Assembly (NCBI GenBank): GCA_023663735.1
Contig: JAMPGV010000034.1
Span: 1-33,738, forward strand
DNA length: 33,738 nucleotides
Direction: 5' to 3'
From: Muribaculum sp.
GTDB taxonomy: Bacteria; Bacillota; Clostridia; Lachnospirales; Lachnospiraceae
Below are positions 25,659-33,584 of this stretch, piece by piece. The notes below the pieces were generated by a model. That model was not told where the DNA came from and searched no databases. It worked only from the letters and a program-made list of their open reading frames with translations. The first letter of the stretch is position 1. Each line of letters starts with the position of its first letter. The position numbers and the translations under genes were made by a program.

Positions 25659-25717
25659 GCAGACATTTGCGAAACCTCAATTTGGGAGAATCCGAATTGT
25701 GCGGATGATATCTTCAC
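25659..25717 (+). repeat. Solo arm of the palindromic repeat upstream of the DUF1624 gene
   Basis: Shares GCAGACATTTGCGAAAC, then AATTTGGG, and AATCCGAATTGTGC, with copy B's left arm (identical AATCCGAATTGTGC at 24030-24043) and with the arm at 13152. The central hairpin is missing. Confidence 0.6.
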
Positions 25718-25788
25718 AACACACATAACCCTATGCCCGGATCGGAGTTTTGCACCCCTATGAAATAATCCATCGTTTAGGAGACGAC

Positions 25789-26577
25789 ATGACACAGAAC
25801 AAACCCCCCCGTTTTGCCTCTGCGCCCGCCCCGGACCGCCTTGTGCTTCTGGACGAACTCAGAGGGCTGAATTTAATCAGTATGATCCTCTACCACTTTG
25901 TGTGGGATCTGGTCTATATCGCAGGACTGTCCATTCCATGGTACTATGGCCACGGCGCTTATCTGTGGCAGCAGGGCATCTGCCGGATTTTTATTTTCCT
26001 GTCCGGCTTCTGCTGGCTCTTTGGCAGGAAGCATTTCAAGCGTGGACTCACGGTCTGGCTGTCCGGCGCTCTGGTGACGCTTGTCACTTTGGTCTTTGTC
26101 CCCGAGGATCGGGTTCTCTTCGGCGTCCTGACCCTGCTGGGTACCTGTATGCTCCTCATGATCCCGCTCCACGGGCTGTTCGGGCGGGTCAAATCCCTGT
26201 GGGGCAACGGGATGCTGTTTCTCTTAAGCCTGTTTGTGTTTCAGGTACTCTATTCCGTTCGGGCAGACATCCCTGCGCCGCCGGAGGGTTCTCCCTGGGA
26301 ATGGCCCCTTATCTATCTGGGATTTCCGACGAAATCTTTTTACTCCACGGATTACTTTCCCCTGCTGCCGTGGTTCTTCCTGTTTGCGGCGGGGTATTTC
26401 TTCCACCGGCTGGCAGAGTTGCTGCACTTTCGGGAATCCGCCTTGCTGCGCCGCTCCTTCTGTCCGTTTCTGGCGGCCGTCGGGCGCAGATCCCTCTTGA
26501 TCTATCTGCTGCACCAGCCCGTCCTGTACGGCGCAACGATGCTGTTTCTCCTGATAAAAAATTTGAATCCGCAATAA
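25789..26577 (+). CDS. DUF1624 / HGSNAT-like membrane acyltransferase family protein
   Basis: 262 residues from the ATG at 25789 (AGGAG six bases upstream); the frame is open to 25750 but only via a TTG without a ribosome site. The N-terminus LVLLDELRGLNLISMILYHFVWDLVY matches the opening of the heparan-alpha-glucosaminide N-acetyltransferase catalytic family (RGL...YHF.WDL), which has DUF1624 bacterial members. About seven hydrophobic segments fill the rest, with RSLLIYLLHQPVLYG near the C-terminus, as in related acyltransferases. The substrate is unknown. It precedes the PHP phosphatase by 36 bases, but a promoter overlaps its last codons, so the two may be partly uncoupled. Confidence 0.8.
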   Translation: MTQNKPPRFASAPAPDRLVLLDELRGLNLISMILYHFVWDLVYIAGLSIPWYYGHGAYLWQQGICRIFIFLSGFCWLFGRKHFKRGLTVWLSGALVTLVTLVFVPEDRVLFGVLTLLGTCMLLMIPLHGLFGRVKSLWGNGMLFLLSLFVFQVLYSVRADIPAPPEGSPWEWPLIYLGFPTKSFYSTDYFPLLPWFFLFAAGYFFHRLAELLHFRESALLRRSFCPFLAAVGRRSLLIYLLHQPVLYGATMLFLLIKNLNPQ

Positions 26578-26591
26578 AAATAGATTATAAT
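26563..26591 (+). promoter_or_regulatory. Internal promoter before the PHP phosphatase
   Basis: -35 TTGAAT (26563-26568), inside the last codons of the upstream gene, and a perfect -10 TATAAT (26586-26591) with a 17-base spacer. Confidence 0.65.
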
Positions 26592-26613
26592 CATCCTAAA
26601 AGGAGGCGCAAAC

Positions 26614-27432
26614 ATGCCCATTTTATCAGACTGTCATCTGCACACCCACCACTCCGGGGACTCCGAAGCCCCCATGGAGGACATGATTTTACGAGGCGTC
26701 GAACTGGGGCTTCACACCATGTGTTTTACGGAACACAACGATTTCGACCACCCCGCCATCCCCGGGGAACCGGAGAATCCCTTTCTCCTGAACGCCGATT
26801 CCTATCTCTATGAGCTGCTGACGCTGAAGGAAAAATATGCGGACCGCATCAAGATTCTCTTCGGTCTGGAGCTTGGCCTGCAGCCGCAGGTATTCCGGGA
26901 GAACGCGGTCTTTGCCCGCTCTCACGAATATGACTTCATCATCGGATCCTCCCACATCTGCAACGGCAAAGATCCCTACTACCCCTCGTTTTTTGAGGGC
27001 AGAAGCGACGAGGAGGCCTATCTGGAATATTTTGAGTCCGAGCTGGAAAACATCCGGAAATTCTCCAACTTCGACGTATACGGCCATCTGGACTATGTGG
27101 TGCGCTACGGCTCCACCCGCGACGCCGCATACCGCTATGAATCTTATCGGGAAATTCTGGACACCATCCTACAGGCGCTTCTGGAGCGGGAGAAGGGCAT
27201 CGAGCTGAACACCGGCGCCATCCGGAATGGTTTAAAAGACTTCAATCCCTGTATGGGAATCTTAAAACGTTACAGGGAACTGGGCGGCGAACTCATCACG
27301 GTGGGAAGCGACGCCCACGCGCCCGCACAGATCGGCTCCGAATTTGACCGCGCCGCACAGGTTCTCAAGGAATGCGGTTTCCGGTATTACGCCGTCTTTG
27401 AGAGACGAGTACCGGAATACCACAAATTATAA
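26614..27432 (+). CDS. PHP-domain phosphatase, HisJ histidinol-phosphatase family
   Basis: 272 residues. The PHP metal motifs are complete: DCHLHTHHSGD (H8, H10), CFTEHNDFDH, FGLELGLQ, IIGSSHICN, YGHLDYVVRYG and VGSDAHAP. The length and the HLHTxxS..D opening match HisJ-type histidinol-phosphatases, which release phosphate from histidinol phosphate in histidine synthesis. No other his gene is in the window, and many Clostridial members are unassigned, so another phosphoester is possible. The ATG at 26614 follows AAAAGGAGG. The next gene, glycerol-1-phosphate dehydrogenase, starts 21 bases after its stop, so the two form an operon; a link through a sugar or glycerol phosphate is speculation. 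Confidence 0.88.
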   Translation: MPILSDCHLHTHHSGDSEAPMEDMILRGVELGLHTMCFTEHNDFDHPAIPGEPENPFLLNADSYLYELLTLKEKYADRIKILFGLELGLQPQVFRENAVFARSHEYDFIIGSSHICNGKDPYYPSFFEGRSDEEAYLEYFESELENIRKFSNFDVYGHLDYVVRYGSTRDAAYRYESYREILDTILQALLEREKGIELNTGAIRNGLKDFNPCMGILKRYRELGGELITVGSDAHAPAQIGSEFDRAAQVLKECGFRYYAVFERRVPEYHKL

Positions 27433-27453
27433 CACGCACAGGAGGTATCTGTT

Positions 27454-28518
27454 TTGAAAAAAAATGACAGCATTGCAATCCCCGTCATCCTAAAAGTCGG
27501 CCCGGGCGTCCTGAAAGCCATCGGTTCCTGCCTGTCCGAGGAGGGACTCACCGACGTGGTGGTCTGGTTCGGCAACGGTCTGATCGACCTGTTCGGCTCG
27601 GACGTCATGGCGTCCCTGAAAGAGGCAGAGGTCAACGTGTCGGAATATCTGGAACTGGACACGGTGGCCATAGAGGACATTGTCACTTTGGCGTTCTCCC
27701 TGTCCAACAAGACGAAGGCCGTGGTCGCAATCGGCGGCGGCAAAGTCATAGACGCCGGTAAATATGCGGCTTTTCTGAGAGGCCTGCCCTTCATCAGCGT
27801 CCCGACTTCCAGCTCCAGCGACGGGTTCTCCAGCGCCAGCGCCTCTCTTCTGGTGGACGGCAGACGCACCTCCGTCCCCGCCAAGCTGGCCTACGGCATT
27901 CTGGTGGACACACAGGTCATCCGCACCGCCCCCGAAAAGTTTATCTACTCGGGCATCGGAGATATGGTCTCCAAGATCACGGCGCTCTATGACTGGATCT
28001 ATGAGACCGAACACGGTGTGGGGACGTTAAACGATTTTGCGGTGATGATCGCGAAGAAAGCGGTGAACAGCTTCGTGCGCACCCCTTACCAGAGCATTCA
28101 GGACGAACTGTTTTTGAAAGAACTCTTAGACTCCCTGTCCATGAGCGGCATCGCCAATGAGATCGCGGGGAGCAGCGCCCCCACCAGCGGCAGCGAGCAT
28201 CTGATCTCCCATGCGCTGGATCAACTGCTGGAAGTTCCCCAGCTCCACGGCATTCAAGTGGGCGTCGCCACCTATATCATGGCCAAAGTCCAGAACCATC
28301 GTTACCTGCGCGTCAACACGGTCTTTGAGGAGACCGGATTCTGGAACCATGTGGAAACGCTCCGCATGAAACGGAGCGATTTTCTGCGCGCCATCGATCT
28401 GGCGCCCTCTGTCAAGCCCCACAGGCACACCTATCTCCATGATGAAAAATACCGTGAGGCCGCCAAGCAACTGGTCACAGAGGACGAAATTTTACGTCGT
28501 ATTCTTGTGGCAGACTGA
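27454..28518 (+). CDS. egsA: sn-Glycerol-1-phosphate dehydrogenase (EgsA/AraM family)
   Basis: 354 residues of the iron-type alcohol dehydrogenase superfamily. NAD site GGGKVIDAGKYAA (94-106), the family motif PTSSSSDGFSSASAS (117-131), and metal ligands D170 (GIGD), H249 (GSEHLISHALD) and H265 (LHGIQVG) are all visible. The enzyme reduces dihydroxyacetone phosphate to sn-glycerol 1-phosphate, the backbone stereoisomer of archaeal lipids; in Bacillus the AraM homologue feeds a heptaprenylglyceryl phosphate pathway. The start is TTG at 27454 with AGGAGG eight bases upstream. It is downstream of the PHP phosphatase in the same operon; no PcrB-like prenyltransferase is in the window. Confidence 0.9.
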   Translation: MKKNDSIAIPVILKVGPGVLKAIGSCLSEEGLTDVVVWFGNGLIDLFGSDVMASLKEAEVNVSEYLELDTVAIEDIVTLAFSLSNKTKAVVAIGGGKVIDAGKYAAFLRGLPFISVPTSSSSDGFSSASASLLVDGRRTSVPAKLAYGILVDTQVIRTAPEKFIYSGIGDMVSKITALYDWIYETEHGVGTLNDFAVMIAKKAVNSFVRTPYQSIQDELFLKELLDSLSMSGIANEIAGSSAPTSGSEHLISHALDQLLEVPQLHGIQVGVATYIMAKVQNHRYLRVNTVFEETGFWNHVETLRMKRSDFLRAIDLAPSVKPHRHTYLHDEKYREAAKQLVTEDEILRRILVAD

Positions 28519-28547
28519 CGGATGCGCCGCAGACTCCCGCTTCCCGC

Positions 28548-29069
28548 CTACCCCTGCTGCGCCTCGTCGCAGAGTACCACGATCTCCTGAGGCGTAGTCT
28601 GAGCCGGGATGCTTCTGGTGGAAGTCGTGTAGGACACCACCAGATTGTGTCCCGCGGGATTTCCTTGGAAATATTGATTGTTGACCGTCCTAAGCCGCAC
28701 GGATTTGTCCAGCCGCAGCTGCAAAGTATGGGTGTCGTTCACCAGCGCGGTATCGTAAAATCCCACGTCAATCAATCTGCCCGCGCGCACGGGAGCCGCT
28801 GCCACCGCCGTATACTGCGGCGGATAAATCAAAAGCGTGGGCGCGTCCGTCCGATACCAGAACGTACACTGCATCCCCACGGAAAGCGGCTTCCAATCCA
28901 CCACAAACGTAAGCGGCGTCACCATAAAATTCACAATGTTTCCGTTCTCTTCCTCCACCGTAAAATAAAGGACGCAGCTGTCCGAACGGCCGTTTCCGGT
29001 TCTCGCCGGAACCGCATCCACAATCACGCCCTGCACCGAGGCAAACAGGCATTTTTCACAGAATGACAT
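28548..29069 (-). CDS. Uncharacterised 173-residue protein with N-terminal CxxC
   Basis: Not recognised. The N-terminus is MSFCEKCLFASVQG, with a CxxC (C4, C7). The next 65 residues read like a beta-rich small-barrel fold (GVIVDAV...SDSCVLYFTVEEENGNIVNFMVTP...MQCTFWYR), and a second beta-rich part includes LQLRLDKSVRLRTV. No signal peptide or membrane helix is visible, so it should be cytoplasmic. The ATG at 29069 follows AGGAGG, and codon use matches its neighbours, so it is likely expressed. It is convergent with glycerol-1-phosphate dehydrogenase and downstream of mnmA, but a terminator hairpin separates it from that operon. Confidence 0.8.
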   Translation of the reverse strand: MSFCEKCLFASVQGVIVDAVPARTGNGRSDSCVLYFTVEEENGNIVNFMVTPLTFVVDWKPLSVGMQCTFWYRTDAPTLLIYPPQYTAVAAAPVRAGRLIDVGFYDTALVNDTHTLQLRLDKSVRLRTVNNQYFQGNPAGHNLVVSYTTSTRSIPAQTTPQEIVVLCDEAQQG

Positions 29070-29112
29070 TTCTCTCCTCCTTGTTCCGTCATCAATCCTT
29101 CCGTTATCCCCA

Positions 29113-29130
29113 AAAGCATCCGGATGCTTT
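29113..29130 (-). terminator. Terminator-like hairpin after mnmA
   Basis: A perfect 18-base palindrome, AAAGCATCCGGATGCTTT. On the minus strand it continues TTTTGGGG, so the T run is short. It lies between the mnmA stop and the start of the 173-residue gene. Confidence 0.65.
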
Positions 29131-29165
29131 ATTTTATGTAGCTCCTCCGCATTTGGGAACGCCTG

Positions 29166-30287
29166 TTATAGAATTGTGCCGCCTCCCAGCACATATTCTC
29201 CCTCATAAAAAACAAGCGCCTGTCCGGGCGCGGCGGCCCGCACGGGTCTCTCGAAGGTACACCGCACCCCGCCGTCCTGCAGTTTCTCGATCACGCCGTA
29301 TTCGCCGGAGTGGTTGTAGCGGATTTTGGCAAACACCCGTCTGGGCGCGTCCAGATCCGGCTCCGCCATAAAATTCACCTGATTGCAGAATACCTGCGTG
29401 GTGAACGTGTCCTCGTTGTCCCCCACCACCACTTCGTTGCTCTCCGGCCGGATGGCCGTCACAAACACTCTTTTCCCCATGGGCAGATCCAGCCCCCTGC
29501 GCTGTCCCACCGTGTAGTGCATGATTCCTTTATGGCGTCCCAGCACCCTGCCGTCCTTTGTGACAAAATTCCCCGGCTCCGACAACGCGGGATACGCTTT
29601 CTGCGTCTCCTCCCCGCCGTCCTGCCCGCAGCGGCTCTCGGTCTCCCGCCGAATAAACGCCGCATAATCGTTGTCTTCCACAAAGCAGATCTCCTGACTG
29701 TCAGGCTTGTCCGCCACGGGAAGTCCCGCCTCTCCCGCCATATGCCGGATCTCCTGTTTGGTGTAGGATCCCACAGGGAAAAGCGTCCGGGCAAGCTGCT
29801 CCTGCGTCAGCCCGTACAGCGCATAGGTCTGATCCTTTCCCGCCGCCACGCTGCTGCGTACTGCATAACGCCCGTTCTCTAATCTGTCAATCCGGGCGTA
29901 ATGCCCCGTGGCAATATAATCCGCGCCGATCTGCAGGCTGCGCGCAAGGAGCGCCTCCCATTTCACATGGCGGTTGCAGGCAATGCAGGGATTGGGCGTG
30001 CGCCCCCGCAGATACTCTTCCACAAAGTAATCGACCACATGCCGCTTGAATTCCTCCCGGAAATTCATGACATAATAAGGAATCTCCAAAGCCTCCGCCA
30101 CCCGCCTTGCATCTTCCACCGCAGACAGGCCGCAGCACCCGCCGTTTTCCGCCTGTCCTCCGATTGGTTTCTCCTGCCAGATCTGCATGGTGACGCCGAT
30201 GACGTCGTATCCCTCTCTCTTCAAAAGCAGGGCCGCCACGGAAGAATCCACGCCTCCCGACATCCCCACGACCACTTTCTTTCCCAT
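29166..30287 (-). CDS. mnmA: tRNA-specific 2-thiouridylase MnmA
   Basis: 373 residues from the ATG at 30287, which has GGAGG upstream; a frame opening at 30338 adds non-family residues. The PP-loop SGGVDSSVAA is at 10-19, the catalytic cysteines are C104 (NPCIACN) and C201 (SQEICFV), and the GQRRGL motif and the C-terminal beta-barrel follow. MnmA thiolates U34 of tRNA Lys, Glu and Gln using sulfur from a cysteine desulfurase. The iscS and iscU genes lie directly upstream on the same strand, which supplies that sulfur. Confidence 0.97.
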   Translation of the reverse strand: MGKKVVVGMSGGVDSSVAALLLKREGYDVIGVTMQIWQEKPIGGQAENGGCCGLSAVEDARRVAEALEIPYYVMNFREEFKRHVVDYFVEEYLRGRTPNPCIACNRHVKWEALLARSLQIGADYIATGHYARIDRLENGRYAVRSSVAAGKDQTYALYGLTQEQLARTLFPVGSYTKQEIRHMAGEAGLPVADKPDSQEICFVEDNDYAAFIRRETESRCGQDGGEETQKAYPALSEPGNFVTKDGRVLGRHKGIMHYTVGQRRGLDLPMGKRVFVTAIRPESNEVVVGDNEDTFTTQVFCNQVNFMAEPDLDAPRRVFAKIRYNHSGEYGVIEKLQDGGVRCTFERPVRAAAPGQALVFYEGEYVLGGGTIL

Positions 30288-30350
30288 ATTATTCCTCCGG
30301 AAGCTTGATATGAACCTATTATACCGCACACCGCTCAAAATGTCAGCAGC

Positions 30351-30791
30351 TTATTCTCCTGCAGATTCCGGATCCTCCTCATGGATGTCTTTCTTCGGTT
30401 CCTTGAGTCCTGCTATCTCCACATGATTCTTCTGCGCATAATCCCAGAGCGCCGCATGGATCGCCTCCTCCGCAAGCAGGGAGCAATGCACCTTCACCGG
30501 CGGCAGGCCGTCCAGCGCCTCCATCACGGCCTTGTTGGTTACCTGCATGGCCTCCTGTATGGATTTGCCCTTGACAAGTTCCGTTGCCATGGAGCTTGTG
30601 GCCACAGCCGCCCCGCATCCGAACGTCTTGAATTTCACATCCTGAATGATGCCATCGTCATCAATATCCAGATAGATGCGCATAATATCGCCGCATTTGG
30701 CATTTCCCACCGTGCCGACCCCTTTGGGATTCTCCAGTTCCCCCACATTCCGGGGATTGGAGAAATGATCCATCACTTTTTCACTATACAT
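30351..30791 (-). CDS. iscU: Iron-sulfur cluster scaffold IscU/NifU-like
   Basis: 146 residues. Cluster ligands C33 (AKCGD, with D35), C59 (TFGCGAA) and C103 (VHCSLLAEEA) are in the IscU/NifU-N positions. The last 20 residues are an acidic tail rich in Glu, Asp and Lys beyond the usual domain end. It assembles Fe-S clusters from sulfur donated by the desulfurase. The start at 30791 overlaps the end of iscS by eight bases, so translation is coupled. A C-terminal NifU thioredoxin-like domain is absent. Confidence 0.95.
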   Translation of the reverse strand: MYSEKVMDHFSNPRNVGELENPKGVGTVGNAKCGDIMRIYLDIDDDGIIQDVKFKTFGCGAAVATSSMATELVKGKSIQEAMQVTNKAVMEALDGLPPVKVHCSLLAEEAIHAALWDYAQKNHVEIAGLKEPKKDIHEEDPESAGE

Positions 30792-31971
30792 ATGCTTCCT
30801 CCTTCCGAGCTTTCAAAAAATCCTCATAGAGCGGGGACATCTGCCGCATGATCTCCACATCTCTTTTCACAGCCGCCACTACGCTGTCCAGCTCCTCTTT
30901 TTGAGTCTCCTCCGACAGAGTAAAGCGCAGGGAACCGTGCGCTTCCTCATGCGTTCTTCCAATGGCCAGAAGCACATGGGACGGCTCCAGCGATCCCGAA
31001 GTACATGCCGAACCGCTGGAAGCGCAGATTTCCTCCATATCCAGCCGGATCAGCAGCGACTCCCCCTCCACAAAGGCAAAGGAAAAGTTTACATTTCCGG
31101 GAAGCCTTCTGCTTCTATGCCCGTTCAATCTGCACCAAGGCACCTCGGCCTCCAGACGTCCGATGAGATAGTCCCGCAGTCTGCATTCGCGGGTCGCTTT
31201 CTCGGCCATCATCCGCCCCGCCCGGGCTGCCGCCGCCCCAAATCCCACAATGCCGGGGACATTCTCCGTCCCCGCTCTCCTGTCCTTCTCCTGCGCTCCC
31301 CCGTGCAGAAAAGATCGGAGCGCTACGCCGGAGCGGACATAGAGACAGCCTACGCCCTTCGGTCCGTTGACCTTGTGCGCGCTGGCGCTGAGCATGTCAA
31401 TATGCAGAGCCTCCACATCAATGGGAATCTGTCCGAAAGCCTGCACCGCATCCGTGTGGAACAAAATCTGATGCTCTTTTGCCAGCATTCCGATCTCCGC
31501 AATGGGTTCTATGGTTCCGATTTCATTGTTGGCAAACATGACGCTGATTAAAATTGTGTCCGGTCGGATGGCTGCCCGCACGTCCTCCACACGCACAAGC
31601 CCGTCCTCGTCCACCTCCAGATAGGTGACTTCAAAGCCCTGCTTCTCCAGCCATGCGCACGTATGCAGGACGGCATGATGTTCGATCCGGGTGGTAATCA
31701 CATGCCTCCCCTTGTCCCGATAGGCTTCCGCCGCCGCCTTTAAAGCCCAATTATCCGCCTCGGTTCCCCCGGATGTAAAATAAATTTCCCCGGCCCGCGC
31801 CCCGATCAAAGCGCCGATTTCTTCACGCGCTTTGGAAATTGCCTGTTTGGAGCGGGATCCCAGACCATAAATCGTGCTGGGATTTCCGTAAAATTCGCCC
31901 AAAAACGGCATCATGGCCTCCAGCACCTCGGGCGCGGTCCTGGTAGTCGCCGCATTGTCAAGATAAATCAT
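30784..31971 (-). CDS. iscS: Cysteine desulfurase IscS/NifS
   Basis: 395 residues from the ATG at 31971 (GGAGG seven bases upstream); the frame is open to a GTG at 31977 that sits in the ribosome site. It is a class-V PLP enzyme: MIYLDNAATT opening, TSGGTEADNWA, HTDAVQAFG, PLP lysine K200 (SASAHKVNGPKG) and catalytic cysteine C323 (SSGSACTSGSLEPSHV). It supplies sulfur to IscU and MnmA. It is first in the iscS-iscU-mnmA operon behind a strong promoter and a palindromic operator candidate. No regulator gene (IscR/Rrf2) is present in the window. Confidence 0.96.
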   Translation of the reverse strand: MIYLDNAATTRTAPEVLEAMMPFLGEFYGNPSTIYGLGSRSKQAISKAREEIGALIGARAGEIYFTSGGTEADNWALKAAAEAYRDKGRHVITTRIEHHAVLHTCAWLEKQGFEVTYLEVDEDGLVRVEDVRAAIRPDTILISVMFANNEIGTIEPIAEIGMLAKEHQILFHTDAVQAFGQIPIDVEALHIDMLSASAHKVNGPKGVGCLYVRSGVALRSFLHGGAQEKDRRAGTENVPGIVGFGAAAARAGRMMAEKATRECRLRDYLIGRLEAEVPWCRLNGHRSRRLPGNVNFSFAFVEGESLLIRLDMEEICASSGSACTSGSLEPSHVLLAIGRTHEEAHGSLRFTLSEETQKEELDSVVAAVKRDVEIMRQMSPLYEDFLKARKEEAYV

Positions 31972-31990
31972 GAACACACCTCCTCGTCTT

Positions 31991-32006
31991 TCTCAGGTGA
32001 CTGAGA
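31991..32006 (-). promoter_or_regulatory. Small hairpin in the iscS leader
   Basis: Arms TCTCAG and CTGAGA with a GTGA loop, just upstream of the iscS ribosome site. It could modulate initiation; the stem is only six pairs. Confidence 0.4.
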
Positions 32007-32027
32007 AACTCCATCGGTCTATTAATT

Positions 32028-32044
32028 CCTAGTAATTTACTAGG
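32028..32044. promoter_or_regulatory. Palindromic operator candidate of the isc operon
   Basis: CCTAGTAATTTACTAGG, a perfect 8-base inverted repeat about one central base. It lies 12 bases downstream of the -10 of the iscS promoter, covering the start of transcription, the expected place for a repressor such as an Rrf2/IscR-type regulator. Confidence 0.6.
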
Positions 32045-32056
32045 ATATCATATAGT

Positions 32057-32085
32057 AATATATCACTCCGGTTTTGTTCTGTCAA
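32057..32085 (-). promoter_or_regulatory. SigA-type promoter of iscS-iscU-mnmA
   Basis: On the minus strand, a perfect -35 TTGACA (32080-32085) and -10 TATATT (32057-32062) are 17 bases apart. The leader to the iscS ATG is about 80 bases. Confidence 0.8.
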
Positions 32086-32099
32086 CCGCCTTTGAAAAA

Positions 32100-32105
32100 T
32101 ATAAT
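32100..32105 (+). promoter_or_regulatory. Possible -10 element of the flippase gene
   Basis: A perfect TATAAT stands 36 bases before the ATG at 32142. The hexamer 17 bases upstream (TTCTGT) is a poor -35, so this is tentative; it overlaps the region of the divergent isc promoter. Confidence 0.4.
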
Positions 32106-32141
32106 AGATAGAAGTTTCAGCAGCAAGGAACGCCGTTTTCC

Positions 32142-33545
32142 ATGAAAAAAAGATTATCCCTCTCCGGAAGGCCTCTGATTCTAGGCACGTTCATTCTCAC
32201 CGCCACGGGGCTGATCACACGCACCATCGGCTTTTTTTACCGCATCTATCTCTCCAGACTCTTCGGGGAGGAAGGCATGGGCATCTACCAGCTCTTAAGC
32301 CCCGTACTCTCCCTCTCGTTCTCCCTGTGCGCGGCCGCCTACCAGACCGCCATCTCGAAGTTCGTGGCGGAATATACCAACCGGGAACATCTGCGCTTCC
32401 GGCCGCTCGTCACGGGCCTGATGATCTCGGTTCCGCTCTCGCTCCTATGCTGCGCCGTCATCCGCACACAGGCCGGGCTGATCGCCGACAAACTCCTTCT
32501 GGAACCCCGCACCGCGTCCATGCTGCGGATTCTGGCCTTCTCCATTCCTTTCAGCAGCATCCACGCCTGCATCAACGGCTACTTCTACGGCATCAAGAAA
32601 ACCGGACCGCCGGCCGCGGCGCAGCTGCTGGAACAGCTGGCTCGGGTGGGCTGCGTCTATTTGGTGTCCGGCGCGGCCATCGCTAAAGGGCGCACTCCCT
32701 CCATTGATGTGGCCGTGCTGGGTCTGGCCGTGGGCGAACTGGTATCCATGCTGGTATCCCTCGCCGCGATCTTTAGGGTGCTGCAAAAGCGCGCCTCCTC
32801 CTTTGGCCAAACGAGAAACGCCGCAGCTCCCCGCCGCCCTGCCGACTTGCGGCATACCGCCATGTTCGGCAGCATTCTGGGGATGGCGCTCCCCCTCACG
32901 CTGAACCGGATTGTGCTGAACCTCCTGCAGAGCGTGGAATCCGTCTCCATTCCGGCAAGACTGCGCCTGTACGGCTATGACACCAAGACGGCGTTGAGCG
33001 TCTACGGCGTACTCACCGGAATGGCCATGCCCCTGATTTTCTTTCCCAATGCGCTGACCAACTCCGTGTCGGTGCTGCTTCTGCCCCTCGTCTCGGAAAA
33101 CTATGCGCTGGGCGATATGCGGGCGGTCAAATCCGCCATCCTGCGCACCATCCGCTTCTGCGGCGTGCTGGGTTTTGCCTGCATGTCCGGTTTCTTCCTG
33201 CTGGGAGACTGGATGGGAACCACGCTCTTTGACAGCCCCCTCGCCGGACATTTTATTACCACCTTGAGCTTCCTCTGCCCTTTTCTCTATCTGGACGCCA
33301 CGCTCTCCAGCATTCTGCAGGGATTGGGCAAAGCCGGAACCATTTTCGTCATGAATGTAGCCGCCCTGCTGCTGCGTCTGCTCTTTGTGTTTGAGGCCAT
33401 CCCTCTGTTCGGCATCACCGGCTATCTGTGGGGTATGTTGGCCAGCCAGATCGTGCTGAGCCTCCTGTATCTGGCCTGTCTGCGCCGCTTCCTGCGAAAA
33501 CACACGGCAGACCGTTTTGAAACACCAAAAAGGAAGCAGACATAA
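32142..33545 (+). CDS. spoVB: MOP-superfamily flippase, SpoVB / polysaccharide biosynthesis type
   Basis: A 467-residue integral membrane protein with about 12-14 hydrophobic segments. The N-terminal block TATGLITRTIGFFYRIYLSRLFGEEGMGIYQLLSPV is the hallmark of SpoVB-like members, and the SIPARLRLYGYDTKTALSVYGVLTGMAMPLIFFPNAL block matches the family's middle. Members flip lipid-linked cell-wall or polysaccharide precursors across the membrane; SpoVB acts in spore cortex synthesis. Clostridia carry several paralogues, so the sporulation role is likely but not proven. The ATG has AAGGAA upstream. The terminator stem overlaps the last codons. Confidence 0.88.
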   Translation: MKKRLSLSGRPLILGTFILTATGLITRTIGFFYRIYLSRLFGEEGMGIYQLLSPVLSLSFSLCAAAYQTAISKFVAEYTNREHLRFRPLVTGLMISVPLSLLCCAVIRTQAGLIADKLLLEPRTASMLRILAFSIPFSSIHACINGYFYGIKKTGPPAAAQLLEQLARVGCVYLVSGAAIAKGRTPSIDVAVLGLAVGELVSMLVSLAAIFRVLQKRASSFGQTRNAAAPRRPADLRHTAMFGSILGMALPLTLNRIVLNLLQSVESVSIPARLRLYGYDTKTALSVYGVLTGMAMPLIFFPNALTNSVSVLLLPLVSENYALGDMRAVKSAILRTIRFCGVLGFACMSGFFLLGDWMGTTLFDSPLAGHFITTLSFLCPFLYLDATLSSILQGLGKAGTIFVMNVAALLLRLLFVFEAIPLFGITGYLWGMLASQIVLSLLYLACLRRFLRKHTADRFETPKRKQT

Positions 33546-33564
33546 ACGCGTGTCTGCTTCCTTT
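33529..33564 (+). terminator. Intrinsic terminator overlapping the flippase stop codon
   Basis: A perfect 14-base stem (AAAGGAAGCAGACA with TGTCTGCTTCCTTT) around an eight-base loop that contains the TAA stop. A CCTCTCTAAT tail follows rather than a long T run. Confidence 0.75.
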
Positions 33565-33584
33565 CCTCTCTAATCTTCAAGAAT

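Larger units (their letters stand above)
25282..25788. other. Divergent intergenic region, gap / DUF1624 gene
   Basis: About 500 bases without a credible gene. It contains the gap promoter and leader (25282-25406) and a solo repeat arm (25659-25717); the stretch 25410-25655 shows nothing recognisable. Short frames in it are open on several strands but lack ribosome sites. Confidence 0.6.

Noticed and set aside
32445-33503. A 352-codon open frame on the minus strand opposite the flippase
   Set aside because: The Gln/Gly/His/Glu-rich translation is typical of the reverse strand of a membrane protein gene.
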